Assembly (NCBI RefSeq): GCF_003987215.1
Contig: NZ_PIPW01000002.1
Coordinates: 248,001 to 312,000 of the forward strand
Source: Pseudidiomarina halophila
GTDB taxonomy: Bacteria; Pseudomonadota; Gammaproteobacteria; Enterobacterales; Alteromonadaceae
Direction of reading: 5' to 3'
Length of the DNA: 64,000 nt
Below the pieces are notes generated by a model, which ran no database searches, was not told the origin of the DNA, and saw nothing but the letters and a program-made list of their open reading frames with translations. Numbering within the stretch: position 1 is the first letter of the stretch; every line of letters starts with the position of its first letter. Of the stretch, positions 26,083 through 34,688 are shown one piece after another. The translations under genes were made by a program, and so were the position numbers.

Positions 26083-26193
26083 AAACCATTAATTTTCTAA
26101 GACCATTTATAATCCGATGCCCTACGTGATGTATGGCAAGTCGCAGCAAGTCACGTTAAACTCTGACATCTGATTTTGCGAATAGGACTAGTC

Positions 26194-26694
26194 ATGGAAC
26201 GTATCGTAGAAAACCTGATGTACAGCTTGCGCTGGTTGCTGGCCCCAATTTACCTTGGTTTGAGTTTAGCTGTTATGTTGTTGGGGATTAAGTTCTTCCA
26301 GGAACTGTTTCATGCCATACCGCTGATCTTCACTATGCCTGAAGTGGATTTGATTCTGCTCACTCTGACCCTGATCGATATCGCTTTGGTGGGCGGTTTG
26401 TTGGTGATGGTCATGCTCAGTGGCTACGAGAATTTTGTGTCGACCTTAAATATTAGCGGCGACACTGAAAAGCTAGCCTGGCTGGGGAAAATTGATTCTG
26501 GCGGATTGAAGAATAAAGTTGCAGCATCCATCGTTGCTATCTCATCAATCCATTTGCTCAAAGTCTTTATGAATGCTGAAAACACCAGCGTCGAGAAGAT
26601 TAAATGGTATGTGATCATTCACCTGACGTTTGTCGGCTCAGCCTTCGCTATGGGCTATCTGGACAAACTTACGCGTAAATCAGCAAACGATTAA
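26194..26694 (+). CDS. yqhA: YqhA-family (UPF0114) inner-membrane protein
   Basis: A 166-residue protein with three or four hydrophobic helices. Start at ATG 26194 follows AGGA at 26184-26187. The beginning [20 protein letters not shown], plus [24 protein letters not shown] and [19 protein letters not shown], match the TIGR00645/UPF0114 family. Function is unknown. It is monocistronic and divergent from cioAB. Confidence 0.9.
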   Translation: MERIVENLMYSLRWLLAPIYLGLSLAVMLLGIKFFQELFHAIPLIFTMPEVDLILLTLTLIDIALVGGLLVMVMLSGYENFVSTLNISGDTEKLAWLGKIDSGGLKNKVAASIVAISSIHLLKVFMNAENTSVEKIKWYVIIHLTFVGSAFAMGYLDKLTRKSAND

Positions 26695-26752
26695 TCTCTA
26701 AAACCAAGAGTTTGGTCTAGATAAGTTGCTATTCCCCCATGCCTTTGGGTAG

Positions 26753-26790
26753 TCTCGTTGGAACTACAGTTAAATCACAGTCCAACGAGA
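26753..26790 (+). promoter_or_regulatory. Leader hairpin touching the ribosome site of the S9 peptidase gene
   Basis: A perfect 10-bp inverted repeat, TCTCGTTGGA at 26753-26762 and TCCAACGAGA at 26781-26790, has an 18-base loop. The right arm includes most of the GAGAAG that would serve as ribosome site for ATG 26800, so folding could hide it. It could also be an operator. Confidence 0.5.
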
Positions 26791-26799
26791 AGCCCAATT

Positions 26800-28875
26800 A
26801 TGACGCATAAATTAAATCCAACAGCTTTAAGTTTTTGTCTCGCTTCCGCGCTTTTCCTTGCGCCGGCTATGGCGCAGGACACCCAGCACCAGCCTGATTT
26901 GAAGCAACCTTTACAAGCGGAAGACGTGTTCGCGCTAGAGCATGCGAACGATGTCCAAATCTCACCTGATGGTAAGTACATCGCTTATATCCGTAACAGT
27001 TTCGATATTATGACCGACGGCACCCGCAAAGGTCTGTGGCTGATCGATACGGCAACGGGGCAACATACACCACTGTTCGCTGATAAACACAGCTACGGCA
27101 ACCCAACCTGGTCACCTGATGGTAAGCGGCTGGCGTTTACCTCGAACCGCTCAGGGCGTAACCAGATCAACGTATTCTGGGTCGATGAGCAGCGCGTTGC
27201 ACCTGTTACCGAGGTGACGAACAGCCCCAGCCAGATGGCGTGGTCGCAGGATGGCGAGCAACTGGCATTTATGATGGCGGTGGAGGAGCCTAAATCTGAT
27301 TTCGCCAGGAGTGTGCATACTCCGAAAAAACCAGAAAAAGCCAAATGGGGCAAACCCCCGCTTATCGTTGAACGCACCCTCTATCAACGCGATGGTCGCG
27401 GGGTAGTGAAGTCTTCATATAATCAGGTGTTCGTGGTGCCGAGCCATGGTGGCAGCGCGCGGCAGATTACCGATGGACCTTTTCAGCATCGTGGACCCCT
27501 AGTCTGGGCTGCTGATGATCAACATATCGTGTTCTCCGGCAATCGCACTGAGAACTGGGAATACCAAACCCGTGAAAGTGACTTATGGGCGGTGAAGCTT
27601 GCTGACAATAGCCTGCAGCAGTTGACCGATCTTCCGGGTGACGAGTACTCAGCAACTTTATCGCCTAATGGCGAGCATTTAGCTTTCTTGCATGGTGACA
27701 ATGAGCCAGTTCCTTATCGTAACAGCACACTACACCGGTTAAATTGGGAAAGCGGCGCGTTAACCGCGATTAAGACAGATCTTGACCGTTCGCTGGAAAG
27801 TCCGCAATGGATTGATAACCAGCGCTTGACGGTGCAGTACACCGATCGCGGGTTAACCAAGGTCGCAGAGGTTAATCTCGAAGGTGAATTGCATGACCGT
27901 GTCAGCACCCTTGGCGGTACTTATGTGAGTCGTCCTTATACCAGCGGCATGTACTCTGTAGCACCGGCTACTGGGGCGATCGCCTTCACTCATGCAACGC
28001 CTTACGATCTGGCAAACGTGGCAATGGCAGTCGATGGGGAAACGCAGCAGTTAACCGACCTCAACAGTGAAGTGCTCGGCTACCGTGAGCTTGGTGAAGT
28101 GCGTGAGATGACGTATGAATCGTCTTTTGATGGCACCGAAATTCAGGCATGGTACATTTTGCCGCCAGGTTACGAAGCAGGAAAAACCTACCCGACCATC
28201 GTCGAGATCCACGGCGGGCCACATGCGTCCTATGGGCCGGTATTTGGTATCGAGCATCAGCGCTATGCTGCTGAAGGCTATGTCGTGTTGTACGCCAACT
28301 ACCGTGGCAGTACCTCCTATGGTAAAGAATTTGCCAATTTGCTGGACGGTTTCTATTCATCAGAGCGGGACTTTGCCGACCACATGTCCGGACTCGACGA
28401 ACTGATTGAAATGGGTATTGCCGATGCAGATAACCTGTATATCGCTGGTGGTTCAGCGGGCGGTATTGCGACCGCTTACGCGGTCGGCCTGACGGATCGC
28501 TTTAATGCTGCGGCTGCGACCAATCCGGTTATCAATTGGGTCAGTAAAACACTGACAGCAGATAGCTCGGTCGGTCAGATACAGAATCAGTTTCCCGCCA
28601 TGCCGTGGGAAGATTTAGCGCACTACTGGAAACGTTCACCCTTGTCTTTGGTGGGTAATGTAACCACGCCAACCCTGCTGTTTACCGGTGAACTGGACCG
28701 TCGTACGCCAATGGCGGAAACCGAACAGTTTTACCAGGCCTTGCAGCTGCGCAACGTCGATACGGTTATGGTGCGCGTGCCTGACGCTTACCATGGCGTT
28801 ACCGCAAAGCCTTCACGCATCGTAGCAAAAGTTGAGCATGCACTGGCCTGGTTTAAACGCTACCGTAAAGAGTAA
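26800..28875 (+). CDS. Periplasmic S9 prolyl-oligopeptidase-family peptidase
   Basis: A 691-residue secreted peptidase; the start at ATG 26800 gives a signal peptide ending PAMA-QD. The N-terminal half is a beta-propeller with repeated SPDGK, WSPDGKRLAFTSNRSG and LSPNGEHLAFL blades; the C-terminal half is an alpha/beta hydrolase with GGSAGGIATAYAV (nucleophile serine), GELDRRTPM (aspartate) and DAYHGV (histidine). The family comprises dipeptidyl and acylaminoacyl peptidases that digest short peptides. It is followed after two bases by the yqaA-like gene. A hairpin may control translation. Confidence 0.92.
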   Translation: MTHKLNPTALSFCLASALFLAPAMAQDTQHQPDLKQPLQAEDVFALEHANDVQISPDGKYIAYIRNSFDIMTDGTRKGLWLIDTATGQHTPLFADKHSYGNPTWSPDGKRLAFTSNRSGRNQINVFWVDEQRVAPVTEVTNSPSQMAWSQDGEQLAFMMAVEEPKSDFARSVHTPKKPEKAKWGKPPLIVERTLYQRDGRGVVKSSYNQVFVVPSHGGSARQITDGPFQHRGPLVWAADDQHIVFSGNRTENWEYQTRESDLWAVKLADNSLQQLTDLPGDEYSATLSPNGEHLAFLHGDNEPVPYRNSTLHRLNWESGALTAIKTDLDRSLESPQWIDNQRLTVQYTDRGLTKVAEVNLEGELHDRVSTLGGTYVSRPYTSGMYSVAPATGAIAFTHATPYDLANVAMAVDGETQQLTDLNSEVLGYRELGEVREMTYESSFDGTEIQAWYILPPGYEAGKTYPTIVEIHGGPHASYGPVFGIEHQRYAAEGYVVLYANYRGSTSYGKEFANLLDGFYSSERDFADHMSGLDELIEMGIADADNLYIAGGSAGGIATAYAVGLTDRFNAAAATNPVINWVSKTLTADSSVGQIQNQFPAMPWEDLAHYWKRSPLSLVGNVTTPTLLFTGELDRRTPMAETEQFYQALQLRNVDTVMVRVPDAYHGVTAKPSRIVAKVEHALAWFKRYRKE

Positions 28876-28877
28876 AT

Positions 28878-29312
28878 GTGTATTTAAGTCTATTTCTGGT
28901 GGCCTTTCTGGCCGCCACTGTGTTTCCGGCACAGTCCGAAGTGCTGGTAATCAGCGCTCAGCAGCTGGGTTACAACGTGTGGCTCATCTGGCTGAGTGCT
29001 TCAGTGGGTAACACTCTGGGCAGCGTGGTGAATTACGCGCTGGGCCGGTTTTTGTTGAAATACCAGGAACGGCGTTGGTTTCCTTTTAAGGGCAAAACCT
29101 TAGAGCGCGGACATTGGTGGTTTGAACGTTACGGGAAGTGGTCACTATTGCTCGCCTGGGCCCCTTTCATTGGCGACACGCTGACCTTTATTGCCGGCAT
29201 GTTGCGCTTGAGGTTCTGGGAGTTTTTGCTGATTGTCTGGATAAGTAAAGCAGGGCGCTACGCCCTGCTACTTGGCTTGCTGAAACTCTGGTTTGAACCC
29301 GTCCTGAATTGA
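28878..29312 (+). CDS. yqaA: YqaA-like small DedA/SNARE-associated membrane protein
   Basis: A 144-residue inner-membrane protein starting with GTG 28878, directly after the S9 peptidase stop. It has three or four hydrophobic stretches, the early FPAQSEVLVISAQQ, a glycine-rich SVGNTLGSVVNYALG, and FERYGKWSLLLAWAPFIGDTLTFIAGMLRL, matching the YqaA branch of the DedA family. The exact role is unknown; DedA relatives act in lipid translocation. It converges on the epimerase gene. Confidence 0.85.
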   Translation: MYLSLFLVAFLAATVFPAQSEVLVISAQQLGYNVWLIWLSASVGNTLGSVVNYALGRFLLKYQERRWFPFKGKTLERGHWWFERYGKWSLLLAWAPFIGDTLTFIAGMLRLRFWEFLLIVWISKAGRYALLLGLLKLWFEPVLN

Positions 29313-29326
29313 GTCAGAGCGCGCTT

Positions 29327-30430
29327 CTAACTGCGCGGAATGAACTCTTCCAGCCCCTCGATAGACTCAATACCCAGGCCTGGCGAGTCGTTGATCGAGA
29401 TTTCAGCATCTTTAAAGCTGACACTACCTTTAACTGGATCGTACGCGCACAACGAAGGCCCATCGAGGTCAATCTTGGTGATCACGTTAGACTTCGCTAC
29501 CGCCAGATGAACTGCAGCGGAAACACTGATGCTGGACTCCAGCATGCAGCCAATCATGCATTGCATGTCGTACACCGAACAGATGTCAGCGATCTTAATG
29601 GCATTGGAGATACCACCGGTCTTCATCAATTTGATATTAATAATATCGGCGGCGCGCATTTTAATCAGTTCTATAACTTCGCGCGGACCGAAACTGCTTT
29701 CATCGGCCATTACCGGCGTGTGAACCCGTTCAGTAATATACTTCATGCCATCGATATCACGCGCCTTAACGGGCTGCTCAACCAACTCCAGCCGTACGCC
29801 GGCACCTTCAAGTTTGTGCAGCGCATAAACGGCTTCTTTAGGTGTCCAGCCCTGGTTTGCGTCTAAGCGCAGCAAGGCTTTGCCTTCAACTGCGGCGTAA
29901 ATCGCTTTAACCCGCTCAATATCAACACCAATGTCTTTACCGACCTTAATCTTCAGGGTTTCAAAGCCACGATCGATGGCCTCTAACGAGTCAGCGACCA
30001 TTTTATCGATGTAGTCGACACTGATGGTGATGTCAGTAGAGATGGTTGGCACGCCGCCACCCAGCATTTTATAAAGCGGCGCGTTGTACAATTGGCCCCA
30101 GAGGTCATAAACCGCCATTTCTACGGCAGCTTTGGCACTGTAATTGCGAATAATACCGTTTTGGATGAGTCCGATGATGTGGTTGAGGTCGGAAACCTCC
30201 TGACCAATCAGTTTTGGCTTCATAATACGATCTATGGCTTCCACCATAGAGCCATGGGTATCGCCGGTGATCACTGCGGTCGCTGGCGCTTCGCCGTAAC
30301 CCACATGGCCGGTATCGGTATGCACCATAATGACGATATCTTCAATCGACTCAACCGTGCGCAATGCGGTTTTAAAAGGTGTTTTCAACGGCACGCGCAG
30401 CATGGCGAATTTGATGTCAGTAATTTTCAT
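29327..30430 (-). CDS. L-Ala-D/L-Glu (dipeptide) epimerase
   Basis: A 367-residue enolase-superfamily enzyme of the muconate lactonizing group. N-terminal capping domain with EAPATAVITGDT, then a TIM barrel with TLKIKVGKD (KxK catalytic lysines), LLRLDANQGW, ELVEQPV and MADESSFGP metal ligands (D, E, D), and INIKLMKTGG (second catalytic lysine). The VITGDT motif and the neighbourhood fit YcjG/YkfB enzymes that convert L-Ala-D-Glu from murein into L-Ala-L-Glu for ordinary peptidases. It is last in the operon, 12 bases after the NlpC/P60 gene, with AGGA before the ATG. Confidence 0.9.
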   Translation of the reverse strand: MKITDIKFAMLRVPLKTPFKTALRTVESIEDIVIMVHTDTGHVGYGEAPATAVITGDTHGSMVEAIDRIMKPKLIGQEVSDLNHIIGLIQNGIIRNYSAKAAVEMAVYDLWGQLYNAPLYKMLGGGVPTISTDITISVDYIDKMVADSLEAIDRGFETLKIKVGKDIGVDIERVKAIYAAVEGKALLRLDANQGWTPKEAVYALHKLEGAGVRLELVEQPVKARDIDGMKYITERVHTPVMADESSFGPREVIELIKMRAADIINIKLMKTGGISNAIKIADICSVYDMQCMIGCMLESSISVSAAVHLAVAKSNVITKIDLDGPSLCAYDPVKGSVSFKDAEISINDSPGLGIESIEGLEEFIPRS

Positions 30431-30442
30431 ATAAGATCCTGT

Positions 30443-31864
30443 TTAGCGTACCGATTTGATCGCATAGATACGATCTAAGTAAGTGTCGTTCGCACCAAAG
30501 CCTAGGTCGATAAGGGGGGTTACCGAAACGCCGTTGAGCGTGCCTTCATAGTGCTGATCTTCTGCGTCGCGGTAGCTCAAGCCGTGAACGTCATGAATAA
30601 CATAAGGTTGACCGTCGATTTCCCCAATGTACATCACTACGTGCCCCGGTAAATAAATTAAATCGCCAACTTTTGCTGCCGCCAGGCGTTCAAGCTTCTC
30701 TTCGTTACTGCTGTTTTCGTCATAGACGACAGTTTCGCCGTAACTGCCGTAGCCTTGCTGACTGGAGTTACGTGGCATATCAATGCCCATGCTGCGATAC
30801 ACTTCCAGGACGAATCCGGTGCAATCGCGGGCGTTGTAATCATGGCCCCAACCATAACGTTCGCCCAGGAATTTAAAGGCCTGATTGATAACATTCGCTT
30901 CAGTATAGGGCAGATAGCCGACATGAACATCATGATGGCGGGCGATCAGTGCCGGAGAAAAGGCGAGATCACCGTTAGCGTCACGGATAGGCAGTTGCAC
31001 AGTGTAACTGGCAAATGGGTTCTGGCCATGTACGTCATGGCCGGTTTCTGCGGCACTAAGTAACGGCAGGCGTGTACTCATATCGAGTTGCACGTCAGAT
31101 ACCGGCGCAAAAGAAGGGGTGTAATTGGTTTCGACTTTGGCTTCCGCAACAATGGCAAAGGGCTCTTTTTCGGCAAATGAGAGCACTTCCTCGCGTGGGC
31201 CGATAGCAACATCTTTCGCTTGTACCCAGGCCAGATAGTGATAGGACTGCGCCAGATACCATTCACCGTCGGTGCTGGTGTGCAAAATCGCCAGTGGCAT
31301 GCCGGGAAATACCCCAGTTTCCTGAAAACGGTCGATATCAAAGTCAAGATCGTCGCTATAGAGCTTATCGAGCGTCGGGAAGGTGCGCATGGCTGAGCGT
31401 TTGACCACCAGCCCGAAGCGCACTGGATTAGTGGCCTGAATGGCGTCGAAGTTTGCTGCGTTGCGATAGCCAGCTAATTGTTCCGCAGTGGCTTGTTCGC
31501 CGTTGGCGTAAAATCTTGGGTAACCAGGTAAACTGCTGATAGCGTCGATTTTATCGTGTAACTCTGCAGCGCTGAGCTGGGTGGGGTGCTCACTCAAATA
31601 CACCATTTCATCCTGCACCGCGTACGAACGTTGATTGAACGCTGCTATCTCGTCTGCGGTCATGACCAGCGCATCAGGATGTTCGAGGCGTTGTAGCCAG
31701 AACTCAGGTTCCAGATACTGTTCCTGCATGCCAATAATGTCATGCTCATAGTTCGGTAATGACTGGTATTCGACGGATGGCGCCGGCGCTGTTGTTTGCT
31801 CTGATGGTGCCGGTTGGCAACCCACCAGAGTGGCAAGGCTGATAGCTAACGCAATGTATCTCAC
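30443..31864 (-). CDS. SH3/NlpC-P60 C40-family murein endopeptidase lipoprotein (YkfC-like)
   Basis: A 473-residue lipoprotein (LVGC lipobox, Cys16). The N-terminal half (about 40-330) fits the c-clip plus two bacterial SH3 domains seen in this C40 group (SAMRTFPTLDKLY, DGEWYLAQSYHYLAWVQAKDVAI). The catalytic domain has ARDCTGFVLEVYRSMGIDMPRNSSQQ (nucleophile cysteine), GDLIYLPGHVVMYIG (histidine) and a further VIHDVHG. Relatives such as YkfC cut gamma-D-Glu-diamino acid bonds, releasing L-Ala-D-Glu, the substrate of the epimerase coded next. A perfect copy of the shared palindrome lies 70 bp upstream, suggesting an internal promoter. Confidence 0.88.
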   Translation of the reverse strand: MRYIALAISLATLVGCQPAPSEQTTAPAPSVEYQSLPNYEHDIIGMQEQYLEPEFWLQRLEHPDALVMTADEIAAFNQRSYAVQDEMVYLSEHPTQLSAAELHDKIDAISSLPGYPRFYANGEQATAEQLAGYRNAANFDAIQATNPVRFGLVVKRSAMRTFPTLDKLYSDDLDFDIDRFQETGVFPGMPLAILHTSTDGEWYLAQSYHYLAWVQAKDVAIGPREEVLSFAEKEPFAIVAEAKVETNYTPSFAPVSDVQLDMSTRLPLLSAAETGHDVHGQNPFASYTVQLPIRDANGDLAFSPALIARHHDVHVGYLPYTEANVINQAFKFLGERYGWGHDYNARDCTGFVLEVYRSMGIDMPRNSSQQGYGSYGETVVYDENSSNEEKLERLAAAKVGDLIYLPGHVVMYIGEIDGQPYVIHDVHGLSYRDAEDQHYEGTLNGVSVTPLIDLGFGANDTYLDRIYAIKSVR

Positions 31865-31933
31865 AGGTTCTCCCTATTGGGCGTGCGAATTTTGTGACTA
31901 ATCTTTTGTGACTAAACTAGTTCCCATCTTAAA

Positions 31934-31950
31934 TTGGAATAATATTCCAA
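31934..31950. promoter_or_regulatory. Candidate RpiR/MurR operator, site F (perfect arms, one-base spacer)
   Basis: TTGGAATA-A-TATTCCAA is a perfect 17-base palindrome with both full arms, but its spacer is one base, not three. It sits between alr and the NlpC/P60 gene, 70 bp before the latter's ATG. Confidence 0.65.
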
Positions 31951-31973
31951 ACAACCAATTTTTTAGGCATAAA

Positions 31974-33077
31974 TTATTTGCAATGTCTTGGTACCCGTGG
32001 GCTGACACGGCATAACAGCTCATAGCTAATAGTGCCAATAGCGTCGGCCACAGTAGCGACGGGCAAATTCGGCCCCCAAAGCTCTGCTTCATCACCGATG
32101 GCGACGGACTCAAGCTCGGTCACATCCAGAGTAATCATATCCATCGAAACAGTACCTGCTAAGGGTACCCGCTGACCGTTCAGCCACACCGGGGTGCCGT
32201 TGGGCGCATGGCGGGGATAGCCATCAGCATAGCCTATGGCCAGGGTGGCAATGCGACTTGGTCGCCCGGCATGCCAGCGACTGCCATAACCGACCGCGGC
32301 ACCAGCGGCGACGTCGCGTAATGCGATTACCGGCGCAGTCAGGCGCATGGCTGCTTGCAGGGGCTCCGTCCTGGCGTGCGAGGTCGGATTCACTCCATAC
32401 AGTAAAATGCCGGTGCGACACCACTGACCAGGGTCCGTGCCCAGGTCAATGGCGCTGCTCAGCAAGGCCGCGGTATTGGCGCTGCTCAACGCCGTGGTTG
32501 GTGAGGTCGAGGCACAAAGTTCGGCAAACCGTTGTTGCTGCACCTGATTGAGGGCATCATCAGCCACTTCAGCGTTGGCAAAATGGGTCATCAACGTGAC
32601 GCTGGCAACCTGCGGGCAGTTCTCCAGTTGTTGTGTCGCTTCCTTGACCGCAGCCGGAGGAAACCCTAACCGATGCATTCCGGTATCGGTCTTCAACCAT
32701 ACCGCCAGCGGTTTCACCAGTCGCGCATTGAGTATGGCATCGATCTGGCCCTGATGGTGCACCACCGGTTGCAAATTATAGTGCGCACAAACAGGCAATT
32801 CCGCTTCAGAAAAACACCCCTCCAGCAAGACGATGGGCTGATTAAAACCGGCTTCGCGAAGTTGTAGTGCTTCGTCGATGAAAGCGACAGCAAAAGCATC
32901 AACAGTGCCACTTATCGCCCGTGCAACGGTGATAGCGCCATGGCCATAGCCATCCGCTTTAATCACCCCCAGCAGGTTACATTTGCCGGCATGGTGACGC
33001 GCGACCTGGGCATTGTGTTGCAACGCTGACATGGAAATTTCCGCACGGGTCGGACGAAAATGTAAGCCATTACTCAT
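31974..33077 (-). CDS. alr: Alanine racemase
   Basis: A 367-residue PLP enzyme. The PLP lysine is in VIKADGYGHG near residue 39; the C-terminal domain has YGSRWHAGRPSRIATLAIGYADG and VSMDMITLDV, with the catalytic tyrosine side in this region. It interconverts L- and D-alanine. Its place three bases after a secreted serine hydrolase gene and before murein peptidase genes suggests a catabolic role for alanine released from murein stems, as with DadX, although a biosynthetic role cannot be excluded. Confidence 0.95.
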   Translation of the reverse strand: MSNGLHFRPTRAEISMSALQHNAQVARHHAGKCNLLGVIKADGYGHGAITVARAISGTVDAFAVAFIDEALQLREAGFNQPIVLLEGCFSEAELPVCAHYNLQPVVHHQGQIDAILNARLVKPLAVWLKTDTGMHRLGFPPAAVKEATQQLENCPQVASVTLMTHFANAEVADDALNQVQQQRFAELCASTSPTTALSSANTAALLSSAIDLGTDPGQWCRTGILLYGVNPTSHARTEPLQAAMRLTAPVIALRDVAAGAAVGYGSRWHAGRPSRIATLAIGYADGYPRHAPNGTPVWLNGQRVPLAGTVSMDMITLDVTELESVAIGDEAELWGPNLPVATVADAIGTISYELLCRVSPRVPRHCK

Positions 33078-33080
33078 ATA

Positions 33081-34667
33081 TTACTGCTTCGTAAAGTTGA
33101 GGTCTTCAAAGTCAAAACTGAAGTCCGCTGCTGGGTCAATAGGTGCCAATTGCATGCCGAGAATATCGCCTTGCATGGTGGTGGTGAATCGTACATATGC
33201 ATCAGCATGGTGGGTACGGTCGTCCCAGCGTGCCGCAAAAGTATCGCCTTTAATGTGGAACAGTTCGCCAACCATGCGCGCTGAGCGATGTGAACGCCAA
33301 CGCAACTGACCGTCCTGCCAGCTCACGGTGACTTTACCAAACCATGGGTCGACATAGTCACCTACTACCCGGGCAGCAATCTCCGGCGTCACCGCTTGTG
33401 TCTCTGGCTCTTCAAAAGCTGCAGCACGGCGGGCGCTGGCTGCTTCACGCCATTCCTGTACCTTGGCGATCCAATCTTGTTCAGGGCTGTCGGTATAAGC
33501 TTTCATCATGGTGCGCATCATCGCTGTGCGTGCGTCACTGTGGGCGCGGTTCATCAGCACCATAAAACCGACGTCCAGTTCCGGGAAGAACGACAGATAC
33601 GCATTCATGCCATGCAAGGTGCCGGTGTGGTGTACCCGCAACAAGCCATCGACATCGTGCATACGCCACCCCAGACCGTAGGCTGCGAAATGGGTGTTGT
33701 CCCAGTCATACGCCCGTGAGCCGACATTCATAATGGTTTGAGGTGACCACAGCTCGGCATGTTGTCGGGTACTAATAAGCTGCTTTTGTTGCCCTTCACT
33801 GTCGGTGTAAGCGCCGCGCGCCAGGTGCATTTTCATCCACTTCGTCATCGCCTGGATGCTGCAGCGAATGCCACCTGCTGGCGCTGAAGTCAGATAATCA
33901 TCAGCAAAGTCGCGCCGTACAACTGTCGGTTGATCATCGATAATCCCGTGTGGTTGGGCAATGTACTTTTTGTAGTCCTCAGGTACCGGTCCGGCGAAGC
34001 AGTACTCCATACCAAGGGGACGCATCAGGTTTTCTTCGACAAAGGTCTCCCAACGCTGTCCAGTGACGCGCTCGGTAAGCTCGCCGGCGATCACATAAAG
34101 AATATTGTCGTATGCGTACTGGGTACGAAAGCCGCGCGTCATCGGCAGATACTGTAAGCCATGCAGGATATCAGCACGGGTGAAATCATTGGGGGTAGGC
34201 CAGAACATCAGATCACCTGCGCCCAGATTCAGTCCGCTTTTATGAATCAGTAAGTCACGAACGGTGAAGTTACGGGTTATCCATGGATCCTGCACCCGAA
34301 ATTCCGGAATATAATCGATGACCGGGTCGTCCCAGTTGAGCTTGCCCTGATCGACCAGCAATGCCAGCGCCGCAGTGGTAAAGTTTTTAGTGACCGATGC
34401 GATTTTAAATAAGGTACGGGTAGAAACCTCTGCCGGTTCGCCCAACTCGTGCACACCATAACCTTTGGCAAACACCACATCATCGCCTTCGACAATGGCG
34501 ATCGCCATGCCAGGTACGTCGTAGATGTCACGAATTTGCGCCACTGTCGCATCCAGTTTGGCACTACTGATTTGACTAGGTTCGGCTTGTACTGTGGCAC
34601 TAAACGCCAGAGAGACTGCAGCCGCTAACCCGGCCACTGGCCGGGTGAAATTTTGTAATTTGCGCAT
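33081..34667 (-). CDS. Secreted S12-family serine hydrolase (beta-lactamase/PBP fold)
   Basis: A 528-residue exported protein (signal peptide to VQA-EP, about residue 28). Catalytic elements: IASVTKNFTT (SxxK), YAYDNILYVIAGEL (YxN) and VHHTGTLHGM (HxG). An extra C-terminal beta domain follows (about 410-528). Family members include D-aminopeptidases, esterases and carboxypeptidases. Coupling with alr and a transporter suggests it cuts D-amino acids from murein peptides, for example D-Ala; that is inference. It lies 21 bases after the transporter gene. Confidence 0.83.
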   Translation of the reverse strand: MRKLQNFTRPVAGLAAAVSLAFSATVQAEPSQISSAKLDATVAQIRDIYDVPGMAIAIVEGDDVVFAKGYGVHELGEPAEVSTRTLFKIASVTKNFTTAALALLVDQGKLNWDDPVIDYIPEFRVQDPWITRNFTVRDLLIHKSGLNLGAGDLMFWPTPNDFTRADILHGLQYLPMTRGFRTQYAYDNILYVIAGELTERVTGQRWETFVEENLMRPLGMEYCFAGPVPEDYKKYIAQPHGIIDDQPTVVRRDFADDYLTSAPAGGIRCSIQAMTKWMKMHLARGAYTDSEGQQKQLISTRQHAELWSPQTIMNVGSRAYDWDNTHFAAYGLGWRMHDVDGLLRVHHTGTLHGMNAYLSFFPELDVGFMVLMNRAHSDARTAMMRTMMKAYTDSPEQDWIAKVQEWREAASARRAAAFEEPETQAVTPEIAARVVGDYVDPWFGKVTVSWQDGQLRWRSHRSARMVGELFHIKGDTFAARWDDRTHHADAYVRFTTTMQGDILGMQLAPIDPAADFSFDFEDLNFTKQ

Positions 34668-34688
34668 GACGATGGGTCGCTCTTTCGG

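Noticed and set aside
33081-34667. Antibiotic-resistance beta-lactamase
   Set aside because: S12 fold only; operon with alanine racemase and murein enzymes fits a peptide hydrolase better. The same holds for 1823-3136 and the C-terminal half of 18662-21121.
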